DNA of 41,952 bases from Sulfuricella sp. Lineage in GTDB: Bacteria > Pseudomonadota > Gammaproteobacteria > Burkholderiales > Sulfuricellaceae. The notes below the pieces were generated by a model. That model had not been told where the DNA came from, ran no database searches, and was given only the letters and a program-made list of their open reading frames with translations. Position numbers and translations under genes: made by a program. This document shows positions 25,192 through 32,947 of this stretch, in pieces. Location of the stretch: NCBI GenBank assembly GCA_018336195.1, contig JAGXQV010000090.1, positions 1 through 41,952 of the forward strand. Reading direction: 5' to 3'. Position 1 is the first letter of the stretch. Each line of letters starts with the position of its first letter.

Positions 25192-25815
25192 ATGAACGTC
25201 GCCGCACTCGCTTCCCGGTTCGTCCCGGAAAAAACTGCCGCCACCACGGCAGCCAAACCGGCAAAACCGCTACAACCGACGCCCAGCGCTTCGGCCATCG
25301 TCACCTTATCCGGTGCGAACCCGGCGACCGCAGAGGCCGCCGCACCGACCTACAGCGCCCCCGCCAACTTCCTCAATCAGAAACTGCTCCTGCCGACCCG
25401 TGAAAACGTCGCCATGCTGGCCAAAGCTGCCGGCGACGCGCTCAACGCCAAGCTCGATCAGGCCGGCATCCCGCGCAGTCCCGCTTTCGAACTGGAGATC
25501 GAGGACGTCAATTCCGCCCACGTCACCGTGAAGGGCAACCGCGCCGACGCCAAGGCCATCGAAGCACTGGTCAACAGCGATCACAAGCTGCAAATGGACA
25601 TCCACAACACCGAAGCCCTCGCCAGCCACATTCCCGGCATCGAGCGGTCGATGGCTTATCAGCAGGAATACCAAGCGGCGAAAACCCAGCAGCAGATCGA
25701 CCAGGTCAACGCCCGCTATGCCGACTTGCTGAGCGGCAACCAAGCGGCTGCCGACATCGGCCTGCATTACGGTGCGACGGGAATCCAAGTGACGATCAAC
25801 CAGCAGGCGGTCTAA
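25192..25815 (+). CDS. Hypothetical protein, Ala/Pro-rich N-terminus
   Basis: A 207-residue protein I do not recognise. Residues 1-60 are Ala/Pro/Thr-rich and disordered; 70-207 look helical with an alpha/beta core: ENVAMLAKAAGDALNAKLDQAGIP, FELEIEDVNSAHVTVKGNRAD, EALVNSDHKLQMDIHNTEALAS and a Q-rich helix QQEYQAAKTQQQIDQVNARY. There is no signal peptide, membrane segment or cysteine. ATG at 25192 is chosen because GGAGGG sits five bases before it; the open frame continues upstream to 25084 with no better start. It is divergent from the flavoprotein gene and stands alone. Confidence 0.75.
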   Translation: MNVAALASRFVPEKTAATTAAKPAKPLQPTPSASAIVTLSGANPATAEAAAPTYSAPANFLNQKLLLPTRENVAMLAKAAGDALNAKLDQAGIPRSPAFELEIEDVNSAHVTVKGNRADAKAIEALVNSDHKLQMDIHNTEALASHIPGIERSMAYQQEYQAAKTQQQIDQVNARYADLLSGNQAAADIGLHYGATGIQVTINQQAV

Positions 25816-25932
25816 AAAGCTGTTTTAGAAATGCAGCCGCCCAAGGTGCGGTGACGAACAGAATCCCGCATAATCGCCCGGGGCTGAGGGATTCTTTCCC
25901 CGCCCCCTTCGACCGACGCAAAGAGCCTCGCC

Positions 25933-26742
25933 ATGCCTACCAAAAAAGCCCCCGAGAAATTACCGCCCCTTGCCAAGGGGAAAGCCCCGGCCCCGGCAAA
26001 CTTTCACAGCGGGCTTTGGGGGCAGACCGATGAAGCGGCCCAGCACATCTACCAGGGCATACACCAGGCCATCGAGCACATCCAGCCCCAAGCGGGGATC
26101 TTCCTCGCCGACAACCTGTTCGTCTGGCGCCGCAACCTGAGCTTTCTCGACGACCGCAAGTTCATGGCGGCAGTCGCAAGGAACTGCGAGACCCTCGCGG
26201 AACAAAGCATCATCTGGCGCCATTACATCCTCGCCTGGTGCGCCGAACAGGCGCTCGGCCGCAAGGGCGATTTCGTGGAATGCGGCTGCTACCGGGGCAC
26301 CTCGGTCCGCATCATTTGCGACTACCTGGATTTTGCGGCCTCGGGGAAAAAATATTATCTCTACGACCTCTTCGAACATCCTGACGACGTCGCTTGGCAC
26401 AGCATGCCCCAACATGGGAAAAAGCTTTGCCAGCAGGTGCGGAAGCGCTTCGCGGACATTCCCGCCATCAAGGTAATCAAAGGCCGGATTCCGCGCTCCC
26501 TGGAAAAAAAATCCCCTAAAAAAATCGCCTTCCTGCATCTCGACCTGAACAATGCGGAAAGCGAGATTGCCGCGCTGGAAGTGCTGTTCGAGCGGGTCGT
26601 AGCGGGCGGATTAATCGTCCTCGACGATTACGGCTGGCTGAATTACCACGCCCAGAAAAGCGCCGCAGACCGGTTTTTCAAGGCTCGCGGCTTGCGCCCC
26701 ATGGAATTGCCCACCGGCCAGGCGTTGCTGATCAAACCGTGA
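25933..26742 (+). CDS. TylF/macrocin O-methyltransferase-like protein
   Basis: A 269-residue protein resembling the TylF family of class I methyltransferases: DFVECGCYRGTSVRIICDYLD at about 114-134 (SAM loop), KKYYLYDLFEHP, and the metal-binding and catalytic pair in FLHLDLNNAESEIAALE and GGLIVLDDYGWLNYHAQK. The N-terminus is Pro/Lys-rich. Such enzymes modify sugars or small molecules in capsule, glycan or secondary-metabolite paths. No such pathway genes lie beside it, so the substrate is unknown. It is a single gene; GTCGACCG-type upstream sequence has no clear ribosome-binding site. Confidence 0.75.
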   Translation: MPTKKAPEKLPPLAKGKAPAPANFHSGLWGQTDEAAQHIYQGIHQAIEHIQPQAGIFLADNLFVWRRNLSFLDDRKFMAAVARNCETLAEQSIIWRHYILAWCAEQALGRKGDFVECGCYRGTSVRIICDYLDFAASGKKYYLYDLFEHPDDVAWHSMPQHGKKLCQQVRKRFADIPAIKVIKGRIPRSLEKKSPKKIAFLHLDLNNAESEIAALEVLFERVVAGGLIVLDDYGWLNYHAQKSAADRFFKARGLRPMELPTGQALLIKP

Positions 26743-26777
26743 GCCTCGCCCAGCCACCGGCCAAGGCTAGTGCGGGT

Positions 26778-26850
26778 GGTAGGGCGGATGAGGCCGCCGG
26801 CCGTTATCCGCCGCATGTCACGGACGACGAACACATACGGCGGACTACCC
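26778..26850. repeat. Dispersed GGCGGAT-type palindromic repeat, copy 1
   Basis: Ends in inverted halves GGTAGGGCGG and GGCGGACTACC. Bases 26801-26844 match 27892-27935 at 36 of 44 positions. The pair flanks the AraC gene. A partial relative (GCGGATGAGG...CCGTTATCC) lies after rph near 19997-20025. Confidence 0.75.
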
Positions 26851-26890
26851 AAAGGGCACGGGACGCGACGCCCATCCGCCCAACGCAATC

Positions 26891-27757
26891 CTATTTCAAC
26901 GGCAGGTAAACGTCCGTTACCAGTTCGTGTTCGGGAGTGTCCGGCATCAGGTTCAGGTAGCGGAAATACAACGGAAAATCGCGTAGTTCCTCGCCGCTCT
27001 CGGGAAGCCAGTCCCGATACAGGTAATACGCGCAGTCCCCAATCCGGTCATGGGCTCCCAAGTGACGAATAACCGCGCAACGACCGCCAGGTATCACCTT
27101 GTTGATGACGCCTTGGGCGTTATCGGGCACGTCGTCCGTTACCGAGCCACAGATATCGAAACGGAAGTTGTCCGGTTCGGTGGTTTCGGGATTGTCATAG
27201 GCTATTCCGAATGTGCCGCTCGATTGGACGGGAGACAAGCCGCTTTCCTTGCGCCATTCAATAAATATTTTTGCGGAATCGTTGACCAATTCGGCGGCGC
27301 CTCGGTGCTCCAGTACGGCCACCTTGGTCTGTTCGAATGTGACGATTTTGACTTCCATATCTTGTTTCCTTTCTCTGGCTGGGATTTTGTATCGCTCGTT
27401 CCACGGCTTCCACTTTGGGGTTTTTCTGAATTCAGAAGGGGTCTGTCCAAAGGTGTTCTTGAATGCGCGTGAAAACGATTCCGGGTTTTCAAATCCGGCA
27501 TCCAGCGCAATCTCGATAATCCGGTCGAGGCTCTTGAAAACAAGCCGGTAGGAAGCTCGCTTGAGCCGCATCAACTGGATGTACCGATAGACGCTAATGC
27601 CGCAATACTCGGTAAATTGCCGGTGAAAGTGGAATTTCGAAAAATAGGCAACCTGACTCAACAGTTCGACAGTCAGATCTTCTTCAAGGTGCCTGTCGAT
27701 ATAGTCGAACACCCTGTTGAATTTTTCCGCATAAAGACTTTCTCTCGATATGTTCAC
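26891..27757 (-). CDS. AraC-family regulator with GyrI-like effector domain
   Basis: A 288-residue regulator with the DNA-binding part at the N-terminus: two helix-turn-helix units (LTVELLSQVAYFSKFHFHRQF, RIIEIALDAGFENPESFSRAF) ending in FGQTPSEFRKTP. Residues about 132-288 form a GyrI-like/SOUL-type small-molecule-binding domain (MEVKIVTFEQTKVAVLEHRG, NKVIPGGRCAVIRHLG, FPLYFRYLNLMPDTPEHELVTDVYLPL), as in Rob and BmrR-like regulators that respond to hydrophobic cations or drugs. No obvious target gene is adjacent. Repeats on both sides suggest it could have moved as a unit. Confidence 0.92.
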   Translation of the reverse strand: MNISRESLYAEKFNRVFDYIDRHLEEDLTVELLSQVAYFSKFHFHRQFTEYCGISVYRYIQLMRLKRASYRLVFKSLDRIIEIALDAGFENPESFSRAFKNTFGQTPSEFRKTPKWKPWNERYKIPARERKQDMEVKIVTFEQTKVAVLEHRGAAELVNDSAKIFIEWRKESGLSPVQSSGTFGIAYDNPETTEPDNFRFDICGSVTDDVPDNAQGVINKVIPGGRCAVIRHLGAHDRIGDCAYYLYRDWLPESGEELRDFPLYFRYLNLMPDTPEHELVTDVYLPLK

Positions 27758-27891
27758 CGCCGCATCTCCTTGATACGAGAATTTACGCTATCGAAACGCG
27801 TCGTTCCTGACTGAGATTGCTCTTCGCGACGAGAATTGAGCCGGCCTGCCCGAGACAAGTCCTGTCGATGAAAGGAGTAAGCCCGGGCAGT

Positions 27892-27961
27892 CCGTTATCC
27901 GCCACCTGTCATGGGCAAAAAACTCATACGGCGGATAGCGCTACGCTCATCTGCCCTACTA
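27892..27961. repeat. Dispersed GGCGGAT-type palindromic repeat, copy 2
   Basis: Begins CCGTTATCCGCC and ends CATCTGCCCTACT, with CATACGGCGGATAGCG in the middle. It is the second copy of the repeat at 26778-26850, in the same orientation, on the other side of the AraC gene. The surrounding 27758-27891 and 27962-28019 show no gene. Confidence 0.7.
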
Positions 27962-28019
27962 CCGATTTCCGCTCTGGGACTATTTTGCGACTATGATTTA
28001 AGCAGTCCGGCTCACCCGC

Positions 28020-28232
28020 GTGAGCGTTCACACTGAGGGTGGCGGCACCGTCAGCCAGCCGGATACCGTGCCGCACCTGGCAAGCGGTGGGCTACCCCGA
28101 GTTCTGAACGGGCCAACACGGAGGATTTTACCGGCATCTGCGCCTGAAGGTTTCCGCCCGGCCTCCGCGAAAGAGCGGGAACTATACCAGCGCCTGCACG
28201 ACCTAAACGAAGTGAAAGGAACCGCGCCATGA
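28020..28232 (+). CDS. Possible small leader protein coupled to the ribonucleotide reductase
   Basis: A 70-residue frame with a GTG start whose stop overlaps the reductase ATG by 4 bases (ATGA). The C-terminal half (ASAPEGFRPASAKERELYQRLHDLNEVKG) looks like a real amphipathic helix; the N-terminal half is low-complexity. No good ribosome-binding site precedes the GTG and the start may be further in. The overlap, typical of coupled genes in this genome, is the main support. I recognise no family, and it could be a chance frame. Confidence 0.4.
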   Translation: MSVHTEGGGTVSQPDTVPHLASGGLPRVLNGPTRRILPASAPEGFRPASAKERELYQRLHDLNEVKGTAP

Positions 28233-30055
28233 GCCTCGCCCTCAACCAGGATCCCTTCTCCACCGATATCTCCCGCCACATTTGGGAGAGCCGGTACCGC
28301 TACGTCGACGGGCAAGGCAACCGCGAACACGCCATCGAGAACACCTGGCAGCGCGTGGCGCGTGCCCTGGCCGAAGCGGAAGACGGCGAGCAGGAACTGT
28401 GGGAACAGCGTTTCTACGAACTGCTGGCGGATTTCCGCTTTCTGCCGGGCGGACGCATCCTGGCCGGGGCGGGTACCGCCCACCGGGTGACGCTGTTCAA
28501 TTGCTTCGTGATGGGCACCATCGCGGATTCCCTCGACGGGATTTTCGATGCCCTCAAGGAAGGCGCGCTCACCATGCAGCAGGGCGGCGGGGTGGGTTAC
28601 GACTTTTCCACCCTGCGCCCGCGCGGCGAAACGGCGCACGGCAGCGGGACCATCGCCTCCGGGCCGGTTTCCTTCATGCACATCTGGGACGCCATGTGCG
28701 CCACCCTCCTCTCCACCGGGGCGCGGCGCGGGGCGATGATGGCGACGCTGCGCTGCGACCACCCGGATATCGAAGAATTCGTCGCCGCCAAGCGCGAACC
28801 TGGCGTGCTGCGCCATTTCAACCTGTCGGTGCTGGTCGGCGACGACTTCATGGCGGCGTTGCAGGCGGATGCCGAATGGCCGCTGTTGTTCCCGCTCGGC
28901 GAGGGCGAAGCGCGCAGCGGGGAAATCGTCGTGCGCGCCTGGCCCGGCAGCGCCGCGCCGCGTCCCTGCCGGGTGGTGCGACGGGTGAATGCACGGGCGC
29001 TGTGGGACCAGATCACCCGTGCCGCCTACGATTACGCGGAACCCGGAGTGATCTTCATCGACCGGGTCAACCGCCTCAACAACCAGGGCTACGCCGAGCG
29101 CCTCGACGCCACCAATCCGTGCGGCGAGATTCCCCTGCCGCCCTACGGCGCCTGCAATCTCGGCTCGCTCAACCTCACCCGTTTCGTGCGCGCGCCGTTC
29201 ACCCCCGCCGCCGCGCTGGACATGGCCGCCCTGCGCGCCTGCGCCGGCCTCGCCACGCGCTTTCTCGACAACGTCTACCAAATCTCGCACTTTCCCCTGC
29301 CGCAACAGGGCGACACCGCCCGCGCCTCGCGCCGCCTCGGGCTGGGCCTGAGCGGGCTGGGCGACGCCCTGGCGATGCTCGGCATCGTTTACGGCAGCCC
29401 CCAATCCATCACCATTGCCGGCGAGGTGATGGCGGCAATTTGCCACAACGCCTACCGGGCCTCGGTCGGGCTGGCCCGCGAAAAAGGCGCCTTCCCGGCC
29501 TTTCGCGCCGCGGATTACCTGGGCGGCGAATTCGTCCGCACCCTGCCCCGCGACATCCTCGACGGCATCCGCCAGTACGGCATCCGCAACAGCCACCTCG
29601 CCGCCATCGCCCCGACCGGCACCATCAGCCTGCTGGCCAACAACATTTCGAGCGGCCTGGAACCGATTTACGATTTCGCCTACACCCGCCACATCCGCGA
29701 GGCGAGCGGCGCGATTCGCAGCGCCCAGGTGGAGGACTACGCCTACCGCCTGTTCCGTCAGTTGCACGGGACAGCCGCCTTGCCGCCGGCCCTGGTGCGG
29801 GTTTCCGACATCGAACCCACCGCCCATCTGGCGATGCAGGCAGCCTTGCAGGTCCACGTCGACAACGCCATTTCCAAAACCATCAACGTGCCGCCCGACT
29901 ACCCTTACCAAGCGTTCCGCTCGCTCTACGAAAGCGCCTACGCCCAGGGGCTGAAAGGCTGCACCGCCTTCCGCCCCAACCCGGTCACCGGCGAGCTGCT
30001 GGTGTCCGGGGAGGAAGGCTCGCAATGCTGCGGCATCGAACGCGAGGCCGACTGA
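28229..30055 (+). CDS. nrdJ: Adenosylcobalamin-dependent (class II) ribonucleotide reductase
   Basis: Reduces ribonucleotides to deoxyribonucleotides with a B12-derived thiyl radical, independent of oxygen. The 608 residues contain LFNCFVMGT (first redox Cys), MQQGGGVGYDFS, the active-site loop NPCGEIPLPPYGACNLGSLNL (in parts: NPCGE radical Cys/Glu, then the second redox Cys), APTGTISLLANNISSGLEP and the C-terminal pair GSQCCGIE that passes electrons from thioredoxin. It lacks the long C-terminal zinc/TSCPD extension of larger relatives. AAGTGAAAGGA precedes the ATG. pcm follows after one base. Confidence 0.93.
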   Translation: MSLALNQDPFSTDISRHIWESRYRYVDGQGNREHAIENTWQRVARALAEAEDGEQELWEQRFYELLADFRFLPGGRILAGAGTAHRVTLFNCFVMGTIADSLDGIFDALKEGALTMQQGGGVGYDFSTLRPRGETAHGSGTIASGPVSFMHIWDAMCATLLSTGARRGAMMATLRCDHPDIEEFVAAKREPGVLRHFNLSVLVGDDFMAALQADAEWPLLFPLGEGEARSGEIVVRAWPGSAAPRPCRVVRRVNARALWDQITRAAYDYAEPGVIFIDRVNRLNNQGYAERLDATNPCGEIPLPPYGACNLGSLNLTRFVRAPFTPAAALDMAALRACAGLATRFLDNVYQISHFPLPQQGDTARASRRLGLGLSGLGDALAMLGIVYGSPQSITIAGEVMAAICHNAYRASVGLAREKGAFPAFRAADYLGGEFVRTLPRDILDGIRQYGIRNSHLAAIAPTGTISLLANNISSGLEPIYDFAYTRHIREASGAIRSAQVEDYAYRLFRQLHGTAALPPALVRVSDIEPTAHLAMQAALQVHVDNAISKTINVPPDYPYQAFRSLYESAYAQGLKGCTAFRPNPVTGELLVSGEEGSQCCGIEREAD

Positions 30056-30056
30056 G

Positions 30057-30755
30057 ATGCGCGACGCACCCGACCCGGACCGAAAAGCCGAAATGGCGGA
30101 ACTGCTCGCCGATATCGAGCGGGAGGCCCGCTACGTCGGCGGCGCCAGCCAGGCCGCGGCGGATCCCAAGGTACTCGCGGCGCTGCGCGCCGTGCCGCGC
30201 CACGCCTTCGTCCCCAATGAACTGTCAGAGCAGGCTTACGGCAATTACCCCTTGTCGATCGGCCACGGTCAGACCATCTCGCAGCCCTTCATCGTCGCCC
30301 TGATGAGCGGCCTGCTGAACCTGCCGAAAGACGCGACGGTCCTCGAAATCGGTACCGGTTCCGGCTACCAGGGCGCGGTGCTGGCGCACCTGGCGCGCCG
30401 AGTGTACAGCATCGAAATCATTCCCCACCTGGCGCGCCTGGCGGAACAGCACTTCGCCGCGCTGGGCATCGCCAACGTCGAAGTGCGCTGCGGCGACGGC
30501 TACCAGGGCTGGCCGGAACACGCCCCTTACGACGGCATCATCGTCACCGCCGCTGCACCGCACATTCCCGAACCGCTGATCGAACAGCTCAAACCCGGCG
30601 CGCGGCTGGTGATCCCGGTTGGCTTACGCTACATGCCCCAGAACCTGTTGGTGGTAAAAAAAGCCGCGGACGGCAGCGTGAGCGGCGACAACGTGCTACC
30701 GGTGGCTTTCGTGCCACTGACCGGCAACCTCGTGGCTTCCCATAACGGGCCATGA
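30057..30755 (+). CDS. pcm: Protein-L-isoaspartate O-methyltransferase
   Basis: Methylates L-isoaspartyl residues in aged proteins to start their repair. The 232 residues contain PRHAFVP, YGNYPLSIGHGQTISQPFIV (substrate region), motif I VLEIGTGSGYQGAVLA, VEVRCGDGYQGW and LKPGARLVIPVG. The first ~20 residues extend beyond the usual start; ATG at 30057 is one base past the reductase stop and seems to be coupled. There is no signal peptide, so it is cytosolic. Confidence 0.95.
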   Translation: MRDAPDPDRKAEMAELLADIEREARYVGGASQAAADPKVLAALRAVPRHAFVPNELSEQAYGNYPLSIGHGQTISQPFIVALMSGLLNLPKDATVLEIGTGSGYQGAVLAHLARRVYSIEIIPHLARLAEQHFAALGIANVEVRCGDGYQGWPEHAPYDGIIVTAAAPHIPEPLIEQLKPGARLVIPVGLRYMPQNLLVVKKAADGSVSGDNVLPVAFVPLTGNLVASHNGP

Positions 30756-30777
30756 GCCGCACCCAGGCGACCAAGCA

Positions 30778-30960
30778 ATGGCATGGATGCGTAATCTGGC
30801 AAGCCAGGTCATCCTGATTCGCAACTCGTCGCTACACGGTGTCGCCGAAGAAGCGCCGGGTGCCTACAAGGACGTCGGCGCGGTGGTGGAAGCCTCCCAG
30901 CGCGCCGGACTGGCGCGCAAGGTGGCGAGACTCAGGCCGCTGGTGGCCATCACGGGGTGA
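30778..30960 (+). pseudogene. rtcB C-terminal remnant
   Basis: The last ~45 residues of an RNA-splicing ligase RtcB: VAEEAPGAYKDVGAVVEA, then RAGLARKVARLRPL, the conserved RtcB tail. Nothing of the ~400-residue catalytic body with its Mn/GMP-binding histidines remains; the preceding sequence is the pcm end. It can encode at most 60 residues and is taken as a truncated, inactive relic that marks the left edge of a decaying region. Confidence 0.8.
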
Positions 30961-31088
30961 AGCGGCAGTACAAAATAGATAAATTGAAGGGGATTTCAGC
31001 GGTGGAGAAAATTCCACCTCTGGCGCCCCCCTACCTCCTTTTCCAAAGGGAGGAACCAGGCGGCTGTTTGACACTTTCTGGCAAGGAC
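30961..31088. other. Non-coding spacer with hairpin
   Basis: Holds a CCTCCTTT-TCC-AAAGGGAGG hairpin at 31034-31053 with one bulge, and a GGTGGA/TCCACC inverted repeat at 31001-31018. No gene is visible. Confidence 0.4.
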
Positions 31089-31223
31089 TTAAGTAAAAGC
31101 AGTTTTTGGTTTTGAGTGTTTAGTGTTGAGTTGGGGAATGCGCTTCGCGCCTGATTCAAATCCGACGCGCTTTGCGCGGCGACATCAACTAAACATTCAA
31201 AACTGTTTTTGCCTTTCACTTAA
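31089..31223. repeat. Palindromic heptamer element, family A copy 2
   Basis: Terminal TTAAGT...ACTTAA, with arms carrying GTGTTTA/GTGTTGA units (TTTTGAGTGTTTAGT against TTTTGAATGTTTAGT) and a core with GGAATGCGC-TTCG-GCGC and a second hairpin (GACGCGC..GCGCGGC). It lies between the rtcB and lysR remnants. Same architecture as 19097-19215 and 37818-37923, with the flanks more degenerate. Confidence 0.8.
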
Positions 31224-31282
31224 CCAGGCGCCTAGGTGACATATGCCTTCAAAGCACTTAAAGGCACGTGCAACGCTTCGTC

Positions 31283-31405
31283 TCACAAAAACGCCGCGAG
31301 CAGACAATCAATCGTCACCCGTACACGCGGCGCCATTAGTGCTCGATGAGGGAACTGAATCACCATCTCGTAGCTGCCGGGGTCGTGAACCTCCGGCAGC
31401 ACGAC
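31283..31405 (-). pseudogene. LysR-type regulator, C-terminal remnant
   Basis: About 40 codons reading KVVLPEVHDPGSYEMVIQFP, then HRALMAPRVRVTIDCLLAAF and a stop. This is the final strand-helix of a LysR effector-binding domain (compare the usual FPxRRxLxxRVRxFIDFL ending). Everything upstream is missing: immediately beyond 31405 the plus strand begins the DJ-1 remnant, so both genes have lost their 5' ends at one junction. Confidence 0.7.
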
Positions 31406-31751
31406 CTTGCTGGCGGTCACGGCACGATGTGGGACTTTCCCGACAGCCCTGCCGTGCAAAAGATTGATGCGGCGGGCGGCGTCGTCTCGGCGATGTGTCA
31501 CGGCCCGGCGGCACTGGTCAACGCGCGCCGTGCCGACGGCAGCCTTCACCGACGGCGAGGAAGAGGAAGTGCAGTCCACGCACATCATACCCTTCCTGCT
31601 GGCAAGCACGCTCAACGAACGCGGCGCGCAGTACCAGAACACGCCCAACTGGAGCAACAACGTGGTGGTCGATGGCCGCCTCATTACCGGCCAGAACCCG
31701 CAATCCGCCGCCAGCCTGGGCGAAGCGCTGTGCGCCGCTTTGTTGGCTTAA
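31406..31751 (+). pseudogene. DJ-1/PfpI-family remnant, frameshifted
   Basis: Reads LAGGHGTMWDFPDSPAVQKI and GVVSAMCHGPAALVNARRADG (nucleophile elbow AMCHGP) in one frame, then continues as FTDGEEEEVQSTHIIPFLL, GAQYQNTPNWSNNVVVDGRL and ITGQNPQSAASLGEAL in another. A 1-base indel near 31541-31546 explains the switch. The N-terminal ~90 residues are absent. The family includes Hsp31-like glyoxalases and class I amidotransferase-like proteins. It is not functional as it stands. Confidence 0.85.
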
Positions 31752-31826
31752 CGGTCTTCAACGAAGACAAAGTCCTGATTGCCCACGGCTACGCCGAGCG
31801 GCTCCTGGGCTTTCGAGTTGACCTGA

Positions 31827-32021
31827 ATAGGCATCCATGAGAAGAGCAAACTCGGCTTCACAGAAATTCGCCAACGCGGTTCACACAAACAATTCCGCGA
31901 TGCCACAGGCCGCTGCACAACGGTACCCTTTCATCAAGGACGAGACATTTCTCCGATCTTGCTCCGCCAGATTGCCAAAGACATTGGCCCCACGCTTGAC
32001 GAGTTGCTCAAACACAGATAA
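31827..32021 (+). pseudogene. hicA-like toxin, lacking a start codon
   Basis: After an in-frame TGA at 31824 the frame reads KLGFTEIRQRGSHKQFRDAT, GRCTTVPFHQGRDISPILL and RQIAKDIGPTLDELLKHR, the dsRBD-like HicA mRNA-interferase core with its conserved GSH (catalytic His). No ATG, GTG or TTG precedes the core in this frame, and the first helix is missing, so it is probably dead. No hicB antitoxin follows. The stop codon abuts an attC-like site, as the last codon often does in integron cassettes. Confidence 0.75.
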
Positions 32022-32084
32022 GCCCAACGAATAAGGTTAGATCGTAATCGCGTAGCGAGCCACGATCTAACCCGGTTGTTGGAC
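32022..32084 (+). other. attC-like integron recombination site
   Basis: GCCCAAC (fits RYYYAAC) and GTTGGAC (fits GTTRRRY) bound 63 bp that fold into a stem: GGTTAGATCGT pairs perfectly with ACGATCTAACC around a 16-base loop that itself contains TCGC-GTA-GCGA. Spacing between outer boxes and stem (6 and 5 bases) suits attC architecture. The intI gene is 8-9 kb to the right and its array would lie on its far side, so this would be a solitary or relic site. A chance hairpin is the alternative. Confidence 0.5.
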
Positions 32085-32187
32085 GAGTCCGGTTCCGGGT
32101 GACCCGCGTTCCATGGAAATTGGTTTTTGACCTTGACCGGTTCTGTGCGCCGCCCAGTTTCCAGCCGCGCCGACTCTCGGTTTCACG

Positions 32188-32583
32188 TTAGACCGCAGAG
32201 AGCGCAATGGCGTGTTTCGGAAAAGCTCGTAACAGTTTTTTGTCCATCGTCACCAGCTTGCTATCGAGTTTCATTGCGAGGGCAACAAACTCGCAGTCGT
32301 ATGCAGAACAATCACTGTCGCGTGCGAGCTCAAACACGATAAGGGAGTCGACCTCGAACTCTGAACCTTCAAGCAGGCTTTCCGCTTCTCTTTGCAGGCT
32401 ATTTGCCTGCTCAAAGGAAATGGCCTTGCGCCGCGCGTAGCCAAGCAAAATATTACGAAACTCGCTACGCCAAAGAATTGGCGCCGCCCATTCGGGGTCT
32501 TGTTCCAGCAGCGCTTCCGCTGCTGCGGTGTACTCGCCGGGCAGGTACAGGTAGGCGAGCACATTCGAGTCAACCACAATCAT
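32188..32583 (-). CDS. VapC-type PIN-domain toxin
   Basis: A 131-residue PIN ribonuclease. Acidic active-site residues are visible: D5 in VVDSNVLAYLYL, the glutamate of WRSEFRNILL, and the aspartates in DCSAYDCEFVALA and VTMDKKLLRAFP. Toxins of this type cut tRNA or rRNA. Its ATG overlaps the antitoxin stop (ATGA). The pair appears intact and is the only complete module in the decaying region. Confidence 0.9.
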   Translation of the reverse strand: MIVVDSNVLAYLYLPGEYTAAAEALLEQDPEWAAPILWRSEFRNILLGYARRKAISFEQANSLQREAESLLEGSEFEVDSLIVFELARDSDCSAYDCEFVALAMKLDSKLVTMDKKLLRAFPKHAIALSAV

Positions 32584-32825
32584 GAGCGGCCCTCGCGTTT
32601 CGCCGCGTCTATGTCGCGAGCGAGAAAACTCCCTTGCGGTAACGCGGCGCGCAGTTCGCGCGCGCGTGCCAGCCTCTCGGCGGGCATCATCTTGGTGGGA
32701 AGCAGCACTGCTTCAAGGCACACGATTGCCTCACTGTTCAGGCTGCGACGATGGTTCGCCGCAGAGAGTTTCAGTTTCTCGTACACAGCATCCGGAATAT
32801 TTTTCAGGGTCAACGTTGTGGGCAT
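32580..32825 (-). CDS. FitA/VapB-type ribbon-helix-helix antitoxin
   Basis: An 81-residue antitoxin. The N-terminus PTTLTLKNIPDAVYEKLKLS with AANHRRSLNSEAIVCLEAVL is the ribbon-helix-helix DNA-binding domain of FitA-like antitoxins; the tail (SFLARDIDAAKREGRS) would neutralise the PIN toxin. ATG at 32825 has GGAG seven bases upstream; the open frame extends to 32945 without a better start. Autoregulation by the toxin-antitoxin complex is expected for the family. Confidence 0.88.
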   Translation of the reverse strand: MPTTLTLKNIPDAVYEKLKLSAANHRRSLNSEAIVCLEAVLLPTKMMPAERLARARELRAALPQGSFLARDIDAAKREGRS

Positions 32826-32947
32826 CGCATTCTCCAACCAAAGTGGAACCATTATGGTGTTACCTTGCTTTGAGGTCAACCGGCTCACAGCCCCAGTGCG
32901 GGCCGCGAAAGCGCGGCCCAGCGCAACAACCGGCGTAGAACGCAATT

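Noticed and set aside
27962..28228. Cobalamin riboswitch upstream of the B12-dependent ribonucleotide reductase
   Set aside because: I looked for the B12 box and the conserved core sequences and did not find them; the stretch holds a coupled small open frame instead.
28028..30025. A 665-codon open frame antisense to the ribonucleotide reductase, and similar long antisense frames over guaA, guaB, moeA, cysS and the large kinases
   Set aside because: High GC in third codon positions opens antisense frames; the translations have no domain signatures and the opposite strand encodes a clear known protein in each case.
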